Assembly: GCA_902627245.1 (NCBI GenBank)
Contig: CACOIH010000014.1
Span: forward strand, 1-39,306
Direction of reading: 5' to 3'
Source of the DNA: an uncultured Alphaproteobacteria bacterium
GTDB lineage: Bacteria > Pseudomonadota > Alphaproteobacteria > HIMB59 > GCA-002718135
DNA length: 39,306 nt
The notes under the pieces were generated by a model, which ran no database searches, was not told the DNA's origin, and saw only the letters and a program-made list of their open reading frames with translations. Both the position numbers and the translations under genes were made by a program. This document shows positions 1 through 10,785 of this stretch, piece by piece (position 1 is the stretch's first letter; each line of letters begins with the position of its first letter).

Positions 1-1162
1 ATAATCTTTTATGTTCTTCATTCCATGCTTCGGGCAAATCATTAATACTAATTTCATTATTAAATATTTTTTTTTCAAGATTAAAGCGTAAAATAATATG
101 CAAAGGATATGTGACTTCATCTGATTCAACGCGTATAAAAGATTTCTGAACTCTTGTTCCAAGCAAATATAAATTATCTGGATCAAAAGAATTATCCATA
201 ATATTGAATTTATTTTTTAATAGTTTTGACAAAAATTTTTTAAAAGCTAGCGATCTTGTTATCTGCATTTCAATCATAAGGGATTGGCTTTCATGCATTG
301 CCATTCCTCTTGATTTGCCAACTGGTTGATGACTCCACTTCGCAGGAAGGTTTAATTCATACAGTGCGTGTCCTGTCTCATGCATCACTCCATCTAGAGA
401 CGAAAAAGGATTTTCTTCATTATATCTTGTTGTAATCCTTATATCATTTTTAGAACCACCGCAGAATGGGTGCACACTTTTATCAAGTCTTCCTCTTTTG
501 AAATCAAAACCAATTATTTTCATAATGTGTTCAGCAATATCCTTCTGTTGATGTTCACTGATTTTGTATTGAATTGGGACAATTTTTTGAGATTTTTGTT
601 TTTCAATTATAGTATCGATTAAAGGTGTCAGGAATTGTTGAAGATCATCAAATACACTTGCTATTAGTTGTGTATTTGATCCTGGTTCAAATTTATTAAC
701 TAGTGCATCGTAGGGTGATAAATTAAATTCTTTTCCTAATATACTTGCTTCCTCTTTAGTGAGATTAATTAGTTCATCCAAACTTTTTTTTATCAAATTA
801 AAATTTGAATTTTTTTTTGCTTCCTGCCATTCGCCTTCACATTTTGCTGCAGTTCTAGATATTTTTTGAACTAACTCAGATGGAACTGAATATGCCAATT
901 TATGTTCCCTTTCTATTTCCCTTAAATTATGTAAGTCATTTTGATTTAAATCTTCATTTTTTGCTTCTGATATTAAATCTCTTACTTCATTTGAAGATAT
1001 TTTATCATGATTTAACTTGGATAGGTATGCAAGCTGCTCCGCTCTTTGGTTTCTAGAGTTTGAGGGCATCATTGTAGACATATCCCAGTGCAAAATCCCT
1101 GCAATATCTAGTGATAAAGAGGCCTCTCTAAAAACTTCCTTAAGTTTTGTATAAGCAATCAT
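1..1162 (-). CDS. M32 (carboxypeptidase Taq family) metallocarboxypeptidase, 3' end cut off
   Basis: Partial gene: the first 387 codons lie in the window and the C-terminus runs off the left edge. The frame is open throughout. The product should be a cytoplasmic zinc carboxypeptidase that trims C-terminal residues from peptides. The HEXXH zinc motif reads HETGH at about residues 261-265 (bases 368-382) and continues as the family's ALYE. Upstream lies the conserved M32 block HPFCGG followed by DIRITTRY. The last visible residues resemble the family's DLPELWNE segment. Family members are about 500 residues, so roughly 110 are missing. The ATG overlaps the SURF1 stop by four bases (ATGA), so it is the last visible gene of the cytochrome oxidase operon. 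There is no obvious functional link to oxidase assembly; it is probably a translationally coupled passenger. Confidence 0.9.
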   Translation of the reverse strand, partial: MIAYTKLKEVFREASLSLDIAGILHWDMSTMMPSNSRNQRAEQLAYLSKLNHDKISSNEVRDLISEAKNEDLNQNDLHNLREIEREHKLAYSVPSELVQKISRTAAKCEGEWQEAKKNSNFNLIKKSLDELINLTKEEASILGKEFNLSPYDALVNKFEPGSNTQLIASVFDDLQQFLTPLIDTIIEKQKSQKIVPIQYKISEHQQKDIAEHIMKIIGFDFKRGRLDKSVHPFCGGSKNDIRITTRYNEENPFSSLDGVMHETGHALYELNLPAKWSHQPVGKSRGMAMHESQSLMIEMQITRSLAFKKFLSKLLKNKFNIMDNSFDPDNLYLLGTRVQKSFIRVESDEVTYPLHIILRFNLEKKIFNNEISINDLPEAWNEEHKRL

Positions 1163-1845
1163 TTATACCTTCTAATTAAATAAATAATATAGATAATCAA
1201 AATCGAAAAGCTCATTAAAAACCATGTAATAGCATATTGTAAATGATTATTAGAAAAATTATGTTTTGCTGTTGATGGCAATAAAAACTCACTATAGTTA
1301 GTCATATTTTTGATGAAAAAATTTTGATTTATATCGATTTGAAAATATTTTTGAATTTCTTTCAAATCATAATAATACCATTCATTTGTTTTTGGGGAGT
1401 TTTGTGGAGTAAATATTTTTTTTTCAGTTGGATATCTCAAATAACCTAAAATTTCTGTAGAAATAATATCAGAATTGTTTTTAAAATAATCTAATTTATT
1501 ATATTCAAACCAACCTTCATCTATAAGGTATTGATTATTATGATTATCAGTTAACAAACTAGCAATAAAAAAACCATTTTTACCATTATATGTTTTAGCA
1601 GGAAAAAAAATTTTTTTTGATCTATCAACAGTCCCCTTTGTTATAATTTTTGTGAACTCATCCATGTTTCTATACTTCATCTTTCCCATGGATAATGATA
1701 AGGGTTTTTCTTTTGCTAAATTATTAAATTCTTGGATTAAATTTTTTTTCCATTCTAATCTTTCGAGCTGCCAGTTACCCAAATATAGTGTTAACGCTAT
1801 ACAAAAAAAACTAAATAAAGAGAATTTTAAAGGAAATTTACTAAT
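1159..1845 (-). CDS. SURF1 family cytochrome c oxidase assembly protein, apparently non-canonical start
   Basis: SURF1 proteins help insert haem a into oxidase subunit I. The diagnostic N-terminal block LGNWQLERLEWK is present, and a C-terminal membrane helix (about the last 25 residues) ends in RRYK. The first ordinary start, TTG at 1782, would sit inside this block and delete the N-terminal membrane helix every SURF1 has. That helix is encoded in frame upstream (1783-1842, KFPLKFSLFSFFCIALTLY) but has no ATG, GTG or TTG. The frame opens directly after the coxC stop (1846-1848), and its first codon is ATT at 1845. A GGGGAG purine run (1851-1856) lies five bases upstream of that codon. I therefore place the start at ATT 1845 (228 residues). 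This is inference; TTG 1782 (207 residues) is the conservative alternative. The gene is in the same frame as coxC and overlaps the M32 gene by four bases. Confidence 0.82.
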   Translation of the reverse strand: MSKFPLKFSLFSFFCIALTLYLGNWQLERLEWKKNLIQEFNNLAKEKPLSLSMGKMKYRNMDEFTKIITKGTVDRSKKIFFPAKTYNGKNGFFIASLLTDNHNNQYLIDEGWFEYNKLDYFKNNSDIISTEILGYLRYPTEKKIFTPQNSPKTNEWYYYDLKEIQKYFQIDINQNFFIKNMTNYSEFLLPSTAKHNFSNNHLQYAITWFLMSFSILIIYIIYLIRRYK

Positions 1846-2694
1846 TTATGCTCCCCAAACATATACACAGACAAAAAGGAAAAGCCATACAACATCAACA
1901 AAATGCCAATACCATGCAGCAGCTTCTAAACCAAAATGTCTATCTGGCGTAAAATGATTTTTATAAATCCTATATAAACATACTGCTAGGAAGATTGTAC
2001 CTACCATGACATGAAAACCATGAAAGCCAGTTGCCATATAAAATACAGATGGATAAATACCATCAGTAAAACTGAAATAATGATGAGCAGCTTCGTAATA
2101 CTCAACGCCTTGCATGAATGAAAAGAATATTCCTAATCCAACAGTAATCCACAAAGCTTGAATTGCTTGATCTCTATGACCTTCTCTAACTGCATGGTGT
2201 GCCCATGTGCATGTTGTTCCCGACATAAGTAAAATTAAGGTGTTTAGAAATGGAACATCTAACGGATCAAATGTCTTAATACCTTCGGGGGGCCAAATAC
2301 CTACTGCACCATCAGAATCAAATGTTTCAGAAAATTCTTCAATGGGCAATTTAGGAGTTAAACTTGCATCAAAAAAAGCCCAGAAAAATGCTACAAAAAA
2401 CATAACCTCAGATGCAATAAACAAAGCCATTCCATACCGTAATCCTAATTCAACAACAGGAGTGTGTACTTTTTGAAAAGTAGACTCTTTAATTACATCT
2501 CTCCACCATAAAAACATAACGGTAAGAAGACCAATGGTTCCTAATATTAAAAGCCATTTAGTGTCGTAATGCATATAGAAAACTAAACCAGCTGCCATTG
2601 CCAAACCTGCTACTGAGGATAAAAATGGTAGAGGGCTAGGATCAACTAAGTGATATGGATGTTTTTGACCAGTTGATGTTGATTTATTAGCCAT
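1846..2694 (-). CDS. coxC: cytochrome c oxidase subunit III
   Basis: Subunit III of the aa3-type terminal oxidase, an integral membrane protein that stabilises the catalytic core. The 282 residues match full-length bacterial subunit III. The N-terminus KHPYHLVDPSPLPF is the family signature, followed by seven hydrophobic segments. The conserved RYGMALFIASEVMFF helix and the GFHGFHV segment with its histidines near residue 225 are present, and the protein ends in VYVWGA. The ATG lies four bases after the ctaG stop. It sits in the cox operon between ctaG and SURF1, and no gap separates its stop codon from the SURF1 frame. A typical housekeeping gene with nothing missing. Confidence 0.97.
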   Translation of the reverse strand: MANKSTSTGQKHPYHLVDPSPLPFLSSVAGLAMAAGLVFYMHYDTKWLLILGTIGLLTVMFLWWRDVIKESTFQKVHTPVVELGLRYGMALFIASEVMFFVAFFWAFFDASLTPKLPIEEFSETFDSDGAVGIWPPEGIKTFDPLDVPFLNTLILLMSGTTCTWAHHAVREGHRDQAIQALWITVGLGIFFSFMQGVEYYEAAHHYFSFTDGIYPSVFYMATGFHGFHVMVGTIFLAVCLYRIYKNHFTPDRHFGLEAAAWYWHFVDVVWLFLFVCVYVWGA

Positions 2695-2698
2695 TAGA

Positions 2699-3214
2699 TT
2701 AATCTATATATTTAAAAAAGGTATATGACAATGTTATCTCTTCCACATCTTTCATTGTTGGGTCTTCACTTATAGCAGGGTCTACATAAAAGACCACAGG
2801 CATATCTATACTTTCACCAGGATTTAGAGTTTGTTTTTCAAAACAAAAACATTGAGTTTTAATAAAATAAGGTCCAACTTTTTCTGGTAACACATTAAAT
2901 GTCGCAGTTCCTGTTGTTTGAATATTAGATAAGTTTTCAGCTTTATAGTTAACGAGCATATTTTCTCCAACCTTAAATTTAATATTTTCAGGTGCTTTAA
3001 AAGACCAATTTATACTATCATTTACATCAGCATTAAATTTCAAATTTATATCTCTCTCGAGAATAGTTGAAGACTGAAATTCAGAAATATTTGTTTTGCC
3101 TCCATATCCTGTGACACGACAAAAAAGATCATATAGTGGAACTGAAAATCCTACTAAGATAATCATAGTCAAAACTATTAAAGATAAACTAAGTGCTGTT
3201 CTATTATTTGTCAT
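2699..3214 (-). CDS. ctaG: cytochrome c oxidase assembly protein CtaG/Cox11
   Basis: Copper chaperone that delivers copper to the CuB site of subunit I. It is anchored by one N-terminal membrane helix (about residues 8-28) with a periplasmic copper-binding domain. The conserved VPLYDLFCRVTGYGG follows the helix, and the copper-binding CFCF motif occurs at about residues 122-125 in TQCFCFEKQTL. The C-terminal ITLSYTFF segment is also typical. At 171 residues it is slightly short but complete. Its ATG shares one base with the stop of the 35-residue peptide upstream (TAATG), implying translational coupling. Position between ctaB and coxC is the usual alphaproteobacterial order. Confidence 0.96.
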   Translation of the reverse strand: MTNNRTALSLSLIVLTMIILVGFSVPLYDLFCRVTGYGGKTNISEFQSSTILERDINLKFNADVNDSINWSFKAPENIKFKVGENMLVNYKAENLSNIQTTGTATFNVLPEKVGPYFIKTQCFCFEKQTLNPGESIDMPVVFYVDPAISEDPTMKDVEEITLSYTFFKYID

Positions 3215-3321
3215 TATACCCCAAAAATGTTTGCCTTAAACAATGTCCACAAGTAGAAAAAAGCAACTATACAAAGAAGTATAATAAGTGTGATTATATT
3301 TTTTTTTCTTCTGTTTTTCAT
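3214..3321 (-). CDS. 35-residue single-helix membrane peptide in the cox operon (CoxF-like position)
   Basis: A small gene fills the gap between ctaB and ctaG exactly. Its ATG is at 3321, two bases after the ctaB stop (3324), and its TAA overlaps the ctaG ATG by one base. The peptide starts with a basic stretch (MKNRRKKN), has one hydrophobic helix of about 18 residues (IITLIILLCIVAFFYLW), and ends KANIFGV. Basic residues first suggests N-in topology. Alphaproteobacterial cox operons often carry a short, poorly characterised membrane protein at this place (called CoxF in some annotations). Assignment is by position and topology, not by recognisable homology. The exact fit between two overlapping signals argues strongly that it is translated. 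Confidence 0.75.
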   Translation of the reverse strand: MKNRRKKNIITLIILLCIVAFFYLWTLFKANIFGV

Positions 3322-3323
3322 AA

Positions 3324-4238
3324 TTAAATAAGATGATCGATTAATAGAGCTGAAAATAAACTAAATAGGTAAAATATAGATATAGCAAAAAACTTTAATC
3401 CTTCTGGATTAGGTGATGATTTTTTTTCTTTACTGTTTTTTAATTTGATTGAGCTAGTAATTAAAAAGAAATTCAGTATTGTTCCTAAACCTAAATAGAT
3501 AATTCCTACGTTATCGCTTAAAAATGGAAGATAACTAGAAATAATTAAAATAACTGTGTAATTAACAATTTGTTTTTTCGTGCTGTCTATACTTTTTACA
3601 TTTGGTAGCATGGGTACTTTAGCATTTTCATAATCGTTAAATCTATATACTGATAGTGCCCAAAAATGTGGTGGCGTCCAAAAAAATATAATTAGGAACA
3701 TACTTATTGGTAGAAAGCTGATTTCTGGATTGACTGCAGTCCAACCAATTATCGGAGGTATTGCTCCAGCAGCTCCCCCAATTACGATATTTAGAGAGGT
3801 AGTTCTTTTTAGCCAAAAAGTGTAAATGAAAATGTAGAATAATATTGTAAATAAAAGTAAGCTTGTTGAAAGTGGGTTAGAATACCACTGCATTAAAATT
3901 AAAGATATAATACCAGTAAAAATTCCTAACACCAAAGCCTCATTTTTGGAAACTATACCAAGTGGTATAGGTCGTGTTTTAGTCCTCTCCATTGTACTGT
4001 CAATATCCTCATCAAACCACATATTTATAGCTGCTGAAGACCCTGCGCCAATTGCAATTGCTATAATAACAATAATGTAATTTATGGTTGCTATTTCTCC
4101 CGGTGCTAGAAACATTCCAACAAAAGCAGTAAATATTACTAGACTCATTACCCTAGGCTTCATAAGTTCGTAATACCCTTTAAGTTTTCTCAGAAAGAGG
4201 TTATCGCTGTATCTTTCTAATGTAGATTTACTGTACAC
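3324..4238 (-). CDS. ctaB: protohaem IX farnesyltransferase (haem O synthase)
   Basis: Transfers a farnesyl group to the haem B vinyl group, giving haem O, the precursor of the haem A needed by CoxA. It belongs to the UbiA-type prenyltransferases and has about eight to nine membrane helices. The first aspartate-rich motif is clear: NMWFDEDIDSTMERTKTRPIP near residues 72-92. The second loop motif is present as SVYRFNDYENAKVPMLPNV. ELMKPRVMSLVIFTAFVG near the N-terminus is the usual entry helix. Length 304 residues is normal. The start used is GTG at 4238, five bases after the coxA stop, with a purine-rich AGAAG just before it. A cox operon member. Confidence 0.96.
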   Translation of the reverse strand: MYSKSTLERYSDNLFLRKLKGYYELMKPRVMSLVIFTAFVGMFLAPGEIATINYIIVIIAIAIGAGSSAAINMWFDEDIDSTMERTKTRPIPLGIVSKNEALVLGIFTGIISLILMQWYSNPLSTSLLLFTILFYIFIYTFWLKRTTSLNIVIGGAAGAIPPIIGWTAVNPEISFLPISMFLIIFFWTPPHFWALSVYRFNDYENAKVPMLPNVKSIDSTKKQIVNYTVILIISSYLPFLSDNVGIIYLGLGTILNFFLITSSIKLKNSKEKKSSPNPEGLKFFAISIFYLFSLFSALLIDHLI

Positions 4239-4243
4239 CTTCT

Positions 4244-6650
<2,407 letters not shown>

Positions 6651-6737
6651 CTTAATGTGATGTATATAACACTTATGAATAAATAATTCAGCTATTTACC
6701 AAGGATTTTACGCCTAATTTTTAGGACAGGTTGTCGC
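6651..6737 (-). promoter_or_regulatory. intergenic region holding the probable cox operon promoter
   Basis: The 87 bases between rsmE and coxB are the only sizeable gap upstream of the oxidase operon. On the minus strand a TATATA box (6663-6668) could serve as a -10 element, but I see no convincing -35 partner and no strong ribosome binding site before coxB. A short dyad CCTAA-AAA-TTAGG lies just after the rsmE stop but has no following T run, so I do not call it a terminator. Confidence 0.3.
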
Positions 6738-7478
6738 TTATTTCTTATTTTCAACTAATGACTGTAATGAAAAGATTGCTGCAGTTGTTGCTGTATCTGA
6801 TCTTAAAATACGTTCTCCAAGAGAAACGGAGATTGTTGATGGTAAAGATAGTATTTTTTCTTGTTCTTCTTTTGAAAAACCTCCTTCAGGTCCTATTAAC
6901 ACAGCCCACTTTTTATATTTATCAACTTTCTTCAACAAAGCATCATATATCATAGAAAGACTTTCATTATTTTCATTACAAAAAATCAAACATCTATCTT
7001 TTGGAAAATTTTCAGCAATTTTGTCAATTTTGATTGGCTCTTCTATTGAAGGAAGCAATAATCTTTCTGATTGTTCAGTGGCCTCAATGATATTCATCTT
7101 TAAATTTCTAATATTAATTTTTGGCTGATTGGTATACTTGGTAATACAAGGTACAAATCTAGTTACTCCAAGTTCAGTAGCTTTTTGGATTGTAATATTC
7201 ATACGAAATAATTTTATTGGAGAGAAGATTAACCAAATATCAGTTTCAGATTTAATTTCTCTAGTTTTATTAATAACTTGAAGTACAATATTGTCACGAT
7301 TAATTGAAACAACTTTGGATAGCCATTCTCCAGTTAAACCATCAAAAACTAAAATATTGTCTTGAATTTTTATTCTTAAAACATTTTTTAAAAAATGATG
7401 TTGCTTATTTTTCAAATAAATCATTATATTTGACGACAATTTCTTTTCTACATACAATCGTGTTTTAGACATTTTCAT
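6738..7478 (-). CDS. rsmE: 16S rRNA m3U1498 methyltransferase RsmE
   Basis: Uses S-adenosylmethionine to methylate N3 of U1498 in the decoding region of 16S rRNA. It is a SPOUT-fold enzyme with an N-terminal PUA-like RNA-binding part and a C-terminal knotted domain. The knot motifs are clear: VLIGPEGGFSKEEQ (about residues 193-206) and LGERILRSDTATTAA (about 219-233). ATELGV and FVPCITKYT in the middle are also typical. Length 246 is normal. The start is ATG 7478, with a second in-frame ATG two codons later that cannot be excluded. It is divergent from ubiA across 34 bases and lies upstream of the cox operon on the same strand. Confidence 0.95.
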   Translation of the reverse strand: MKMSKTRLYVEKKLSSNIMIYLKNKQHHFLKNVLRIKIQDNILVFDGLTGEWLSKVVSINRDNIVLQVINKTREIKSETDIWLIFSPIKLFRMNITIQKATELGVTRFVPCITKYTNQPKINIRNLKMNIIEATEQSERLLLPSIEEPIKIDKIAENFPKDRCLIFCNENNESLSMIYDALLKKVDKYKKWAVLIGPEGGFSKEEQEKILSLPSTISVSLGERILRSDTATTAAIFSLQSLVENKK

Positions 7479-7512
7479 AACAATAGTTTAAAATATATCA
7501 TTTTATTCATAT

Positions 7513-8376
7513 ATGTTGGATAGTTTAGTTTTAAAAAAAATCACTAATTATTTGGAGTTAATTAGATTTAATAAACCAATTGGTTTCATGTTGTTAATGT
7601 GGCCATGTTGGTTTGGTTTATCACTGTTAAATTTGGAAATAAAAATTTTGACTATTTGGTTAATAATTTTTTCATTTGGCTCATTTTTTATGAGAAGTGC
7701 TGGATGCATAATAAACGATATTGTTGATAGGAATATTGATAGATCAATTCAAAGGACTCGGTTAAGACCCTTAGCATCAAATAAGCTTAGTATTATGGAA
7801 GCTATTTTATTATTATTTGTTTTTCTATTTTTAAGTTTGGTTATACTTTTGCAATTTAATTTATATTCAATTTTTTTTGGATTTTTAAGCATTCCATTTG
7901 TTATTCTTTATCCGTTTATGAAAAGAATAACATTTTGGCCTCAAGTTTTTTTAGGAGTAACATTTAGTTGGGGTGCTCTAATAGTTTCTACGCAATTTAA
8001 TCAATCTATAACTTTTCAATTTTCATTACTTTATTTTGCGTGTGTAATTTGGACTGTGGGATATGATACAATCTACGCATACCAAGATAGAGAAGATGAC
8101 ATTAAGCAAAATATCAAATCTACCGCCGTTCTTTTTGGCAAAAATGGCAAATGGCTAGTTTTTATTTGCTATGGTATAACTCTTTCTATTTTTGGGTATT
8201 TAGGCTGGAATTCGTCAAATTCTCCAATTAGTCTATTTGTTATAGCTATCATTGGAATTTGTACGTATATAGCAATTCAAAAATGGGATATAAACTCATC
8301 AGAAAGCTCAAGTTTTTACTTTCGTCAAAATAATATTTTTGCACTTATGCTATTTATATATTTATCATCTTTCTAA
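7513..8376 (+). CDS. ubiA: 4-hydroxybenzoate polyprenyltransferase
   Basis: Membrane enzyme that joins the polyprenyl tail to 4-hydroxybenzoate, the second step of ubiquinone synthesis. Two aspartate-rich Mg2+/prenyl diphosphate motifs identify it: NDIVDRNIDRSIQRTRLRP (about residues 68-86) and YDTIYAYQDREDDIKQNIKS (about 184-203). The N-terminal IRFNKPIGFMLLMWPCWFGL is the typical UbiA opening. About eight hydrophobic helices are present and length is 287. It starts the plus-strand run that continues into msbA, with a one-base overlap (TAATG). It differs from the other UbiA-family member in the window, ctaB, in its second motif. Confidence 0.96.
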   Translation: MLDSLVLKKITNYLELIRFNKPIGFMLLMWPCWFGLSLLNLEIKILTIWLIIFSFGSFFMRSAGCIINDIVDRNIDRSIQRTRLRPLASNKLSIMEAILLLFVFLFLSLVILLQFNLYSIFFGFLSIPFVILYPFMKRITFWPQVFLGVTFSWGALIVSTQFNQSITFQFSLLYFACVIWTVGYDTIYAYQDREDDIKQNIKSTAVLFGKNGKWLVFICYGITLSIFGYLGWNSSNSPISLFVIAIIGICTYIAIQKWDINSSESSSFYFRQNNIFALMLFIYLSSF

Positions 8377-10124
8377 TGTCATTATCAAAAAAACAATCTG
8401 TTACTTCAAGAATAATTTTTAATTACTTATTACACCATAAATTTAAAATTCTTTTAGCTTTAATAATGATGACCATATCAGCAGCTGCTACAGGATTGCA
8501 TGCATGGCTTGTAAGACCTGCTCTGGACGAAGTGTTAATTAAAGGTAATAAGGAAATGCTATTTTTAATCCCAATTGCAATTATAATTGTAACTTTAATT
8601 AAAGGATTAGCTACTTACACACATTCATATCAAATGAGTAAGGTTGCGCATGCAATAATTGCAAAATTACAAACGCAAATGTTTCAAAAATTAATGTATT
8701 TAAATATGAAGTTTTATAATGATTCAAAATCAGGGAACCTTATTTCAAGGTTAATAAATGACACTTATTACTTAAGATTAGCAATAGTAAAATCTGTAAC
8801 AGGTATAATTAAAGATGTGCTTGTCATTATTTTTTTATTAGGAAATATGTTTTATCAAAGTTGGACATTAACATTATTTGCTTTTTTTGCTTTTCCATTA
8901 GCGTTATGGCCAATAAGAAAGATAGGAAAAAGTATCAGAAAAATTACTTATACAATTCAAAGTGAAATAGCTGTTTTTTCCAATGTACTTGCTGAAAGTA
9001 TAAAAGGAATAAAACAAGTTAAATCTTATACAAAGGAAAATTATGAAAAAGATCGTGCTTTTAAAACAATTGATTTTATAAAAAAATATTTTACAAAATC
9101 AGCATATATAAGTAATCGGTTAAGTCCACTAATGGAATTTATAGGGAGCTTAGCAATAGCTCTATCAATATATGCAGGTGGTATTTTTGTTTTAAATGAA
9201 ACAATGACTACAGGACAATTTATGAGTTTTTTAGTGAGTTTATTACTTGCTTATCAACCAGTAAAGGCACTTGGTAATCTAAATATTAGTGTTCAAGAAG
9301 GACTAGCGGGTGCAGAAAGAATTTTTAAACTACTTGATACCTCTAACACAAATATGGAAGAAGTATCAGAAAAAGAAGATATTAAGTTAGATGGTAATAT
9401 TTCATTAAGTAATGTATCTTTTAGTTACGATAAAAAAACTGTCCTCAATGATATAAATATGAATATTCCAAAAAATAGGAAAGTTGCTATAGTTGGATTA
9501 TCTGGCTCAGGAAAATCCACAATTGCTAATTTAATAGCTAGATTTTATGATAATTATAAAGGAGATATAAAAATCGGATCTAAAAATATAAGACAAATTC
9601 ATTTGAAAGACCTAAGGGAAAATATCTCAATTGTTACTCAGGAAACTATTTTATTCAATGATACTATTGCGAATAATATCAGATATGGCAAATTAAGTGC
9701 GTCAGATAAAGAAATTGAAAATGTTGCAAATCTTGCTGGAATAACTGATTTTTCAGAAACTTTAGAAAAAAAATTGGAAACAATAATTGGTGAAAGTGGT
9801 ATAAAATTATCAGGTGGTCAAAGACAAAGAGTAGCAATTGCTAGGGCAATCATCAAAGATGCTCCTATACTTATACTAGATGAAGCAACTTCTTCATTAG
9901 ACAATATTACAGAAAAAGCAATTTATAAGACCATTAAAGATTTAATGAAAAATAAAACAATCTTAATTATTGCACATAGACTCAGCACAATTGAAGACTC
10001 TGATGTTATTTATGTAATTAACAGTGGTAAAATTGATAGTTGTGGTACTCATGAAGAACTTCTTAATAATTCAGATATATATAAAAAACTTCAGTTAAGA
10101 GAAAATTTAGAAAATGAGTTTTAA
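8376..10124 (+). CDS. MsbA-type ABC exporter (lipid A flippase family)
   Basis: Half-transporter with a fused membrane domain (about residues 1-320, six helices) and an ATPase domain. Walker A is GLSGSGKST (about 374-382), the ABC signature is LSGGQRQ, and Walker B is ILILDEATSS. H-loop AHRLS follows. Members of this family flip lipids or lipid-linked molecules across the inner membrane. The run of lipid A genes directly downstream makes lipid A-core the likely substrate, but that is inferred from context. Length 582 is normal. It overlaps the ubiA stop by one base and the next gene by 11 bases. Confidence 0.93.
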   Translation: MSLSKKQSVTSRIIFNYLLHHKFKILLALIMMTISAAATGLHAWLVRPALDEVLIKGNKEMLFLIPIAIIIVTLIKGLATYTHSYQMSKVAHAIIAKLQTQMFQKLMYLNMKFYNDSKSGNLISRLINDTYYLRLAIVKSVTGIIKDVLVIIFLLGNMFYQSWTLTLFAFFAFPLALWPIRKIGKSIRKITYTIQSEIAVFSNVLAESIKGIKQVKSYTKENYEKDRAFKTIDFIKKYFTKSAYISNRLSPLMEFIGSLAIALSIYAGGIFVLNETMTTGQFMSFLVSLLLAYQPVKALGNLNISVQEGLAGAERIFKLLDTSNTNMEEVSEKEDIKLDGNISLSNVSFSYDKKTVLNDINMNIPKNRKVAIVGLSGSGKSTIANLIARFYDNYKGDIKIGSKNIRQIHLKDLRENISIVTQETILFNDTIANNIRYGKLSASDKEIENVANLAGITDFSETLEKKLETIIGESGIKLSGGQRQRVAIARAIIKDAPILILDEATSSLDNITEKAIYKTIKDLMKNKTILIIAHRLSTIEDSDVIYVINSGKIDSCGTHEELLNNSDIYKKLQLRENLENEF

Positions 10125-10785
10125 AAAAAAATTATTTAAATTTTCTATCGCACAGAAGTTTTTAGCTTTTATTGGATATCTGTATATTTTATTTGTTGGG
10201 TTTACTTCGAAAATAGAAATAATAAATCAAGAATTTTCAAATAAAATGTGGAAAGAAAAGAAACCATTCATATTAGCATTTTGGCATGGTCAATTAATGA
10301 TGATTGGGTATGTTTGGAAAAGTAAGGCAGTACTAAATATGTTAGCTTCAAGTCATAGCGATGGCAGATTTGGAGCAAATATTGCTGGTCACTTTAATTT
10401 AAAAAATATTTCAATTGAATCAAAAAATAAATCTCCTTCGTTAAGACAAGTTTTTAAAATACTTAATAATGGAGATTATTTAGGAGTAACTCCTGATGGA
10501 CCTAGAGGGCCACATCAAAAAGTTTCTGAGGGCATAATTAAAATTGCTATTAATTCACAGGTTCCAATACTTCCACTAGGTTTTGCATCCAGTAAAAATT
10601 TTAGGCTCAAATCTTGGGATTCTTTTCTAATCACTTATCCATTTTCTAAATGTATGTTTATTTGGGGTGATCCAATTGTTATACCGTCAACAGTAAAAGA
10701 TTCTGAAATTGAAAAATATAAATTATTTTTAGAAGAAAAAATTAATTATTGTATGAATACTGCTGAATCAAAATTAGATGCTTAA
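10114..10785 (+). CDS. DUF374 lysophospholipid acyltransferase-like protein
   Basis: A 223-residue protein of the DUF374 family, related to glycerolipid and lipid A acyltransferases. Visible motifs are FWHGQLMMIGY (about residues 51-61), SSHSDGRFGANIAGHF, and the strongly conserved TPDGPRGP (about 128-135). A hydrophobic N-terminal stretch (about 11-27) suggests membrane association. The family is commonly found beside msbA, waaA and lpxK in alphaproteobacteria, as here, and is presumed to acylate a lipid A-related or phospholipid acceptor. The precise substrate is unknown. It overlaps the exporter by 11 bases and waaA by eight. Confidence 0.88.
   Translation: MSFKKKLFKFSIAQKFLAFIGYLYILFVGFTSKIEIINQEFSNKMWKEKKPFILAFWHGQLMMIGYVWKSKAVLNMLASSHSDGRFGANIAGHFNLKNISIESKNKSPSLRQVFKILNNGDYLGVTPDGPRGPHQKVSEGIIKIAINSQVPILPLGFASSKNFRLKSWDSFLITYPFSKCMFIWGDPIVIPSTVKDSEIEKYKLFLEEKINYCMNTAESKLDA

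Noticed and set aside
1652-1957. 101-codon plus-strand open frame across SURF1 and the end of coxC
   Set aside because: It lies opposite two well-supported genes and shows low-complexity, unrecognisable protein sequence.
6700-6740. Small dyad CCTAA/TTAGG after rsmE as a terminator
   Set aside because: Only a five-base stem and no T run on the minus strand.
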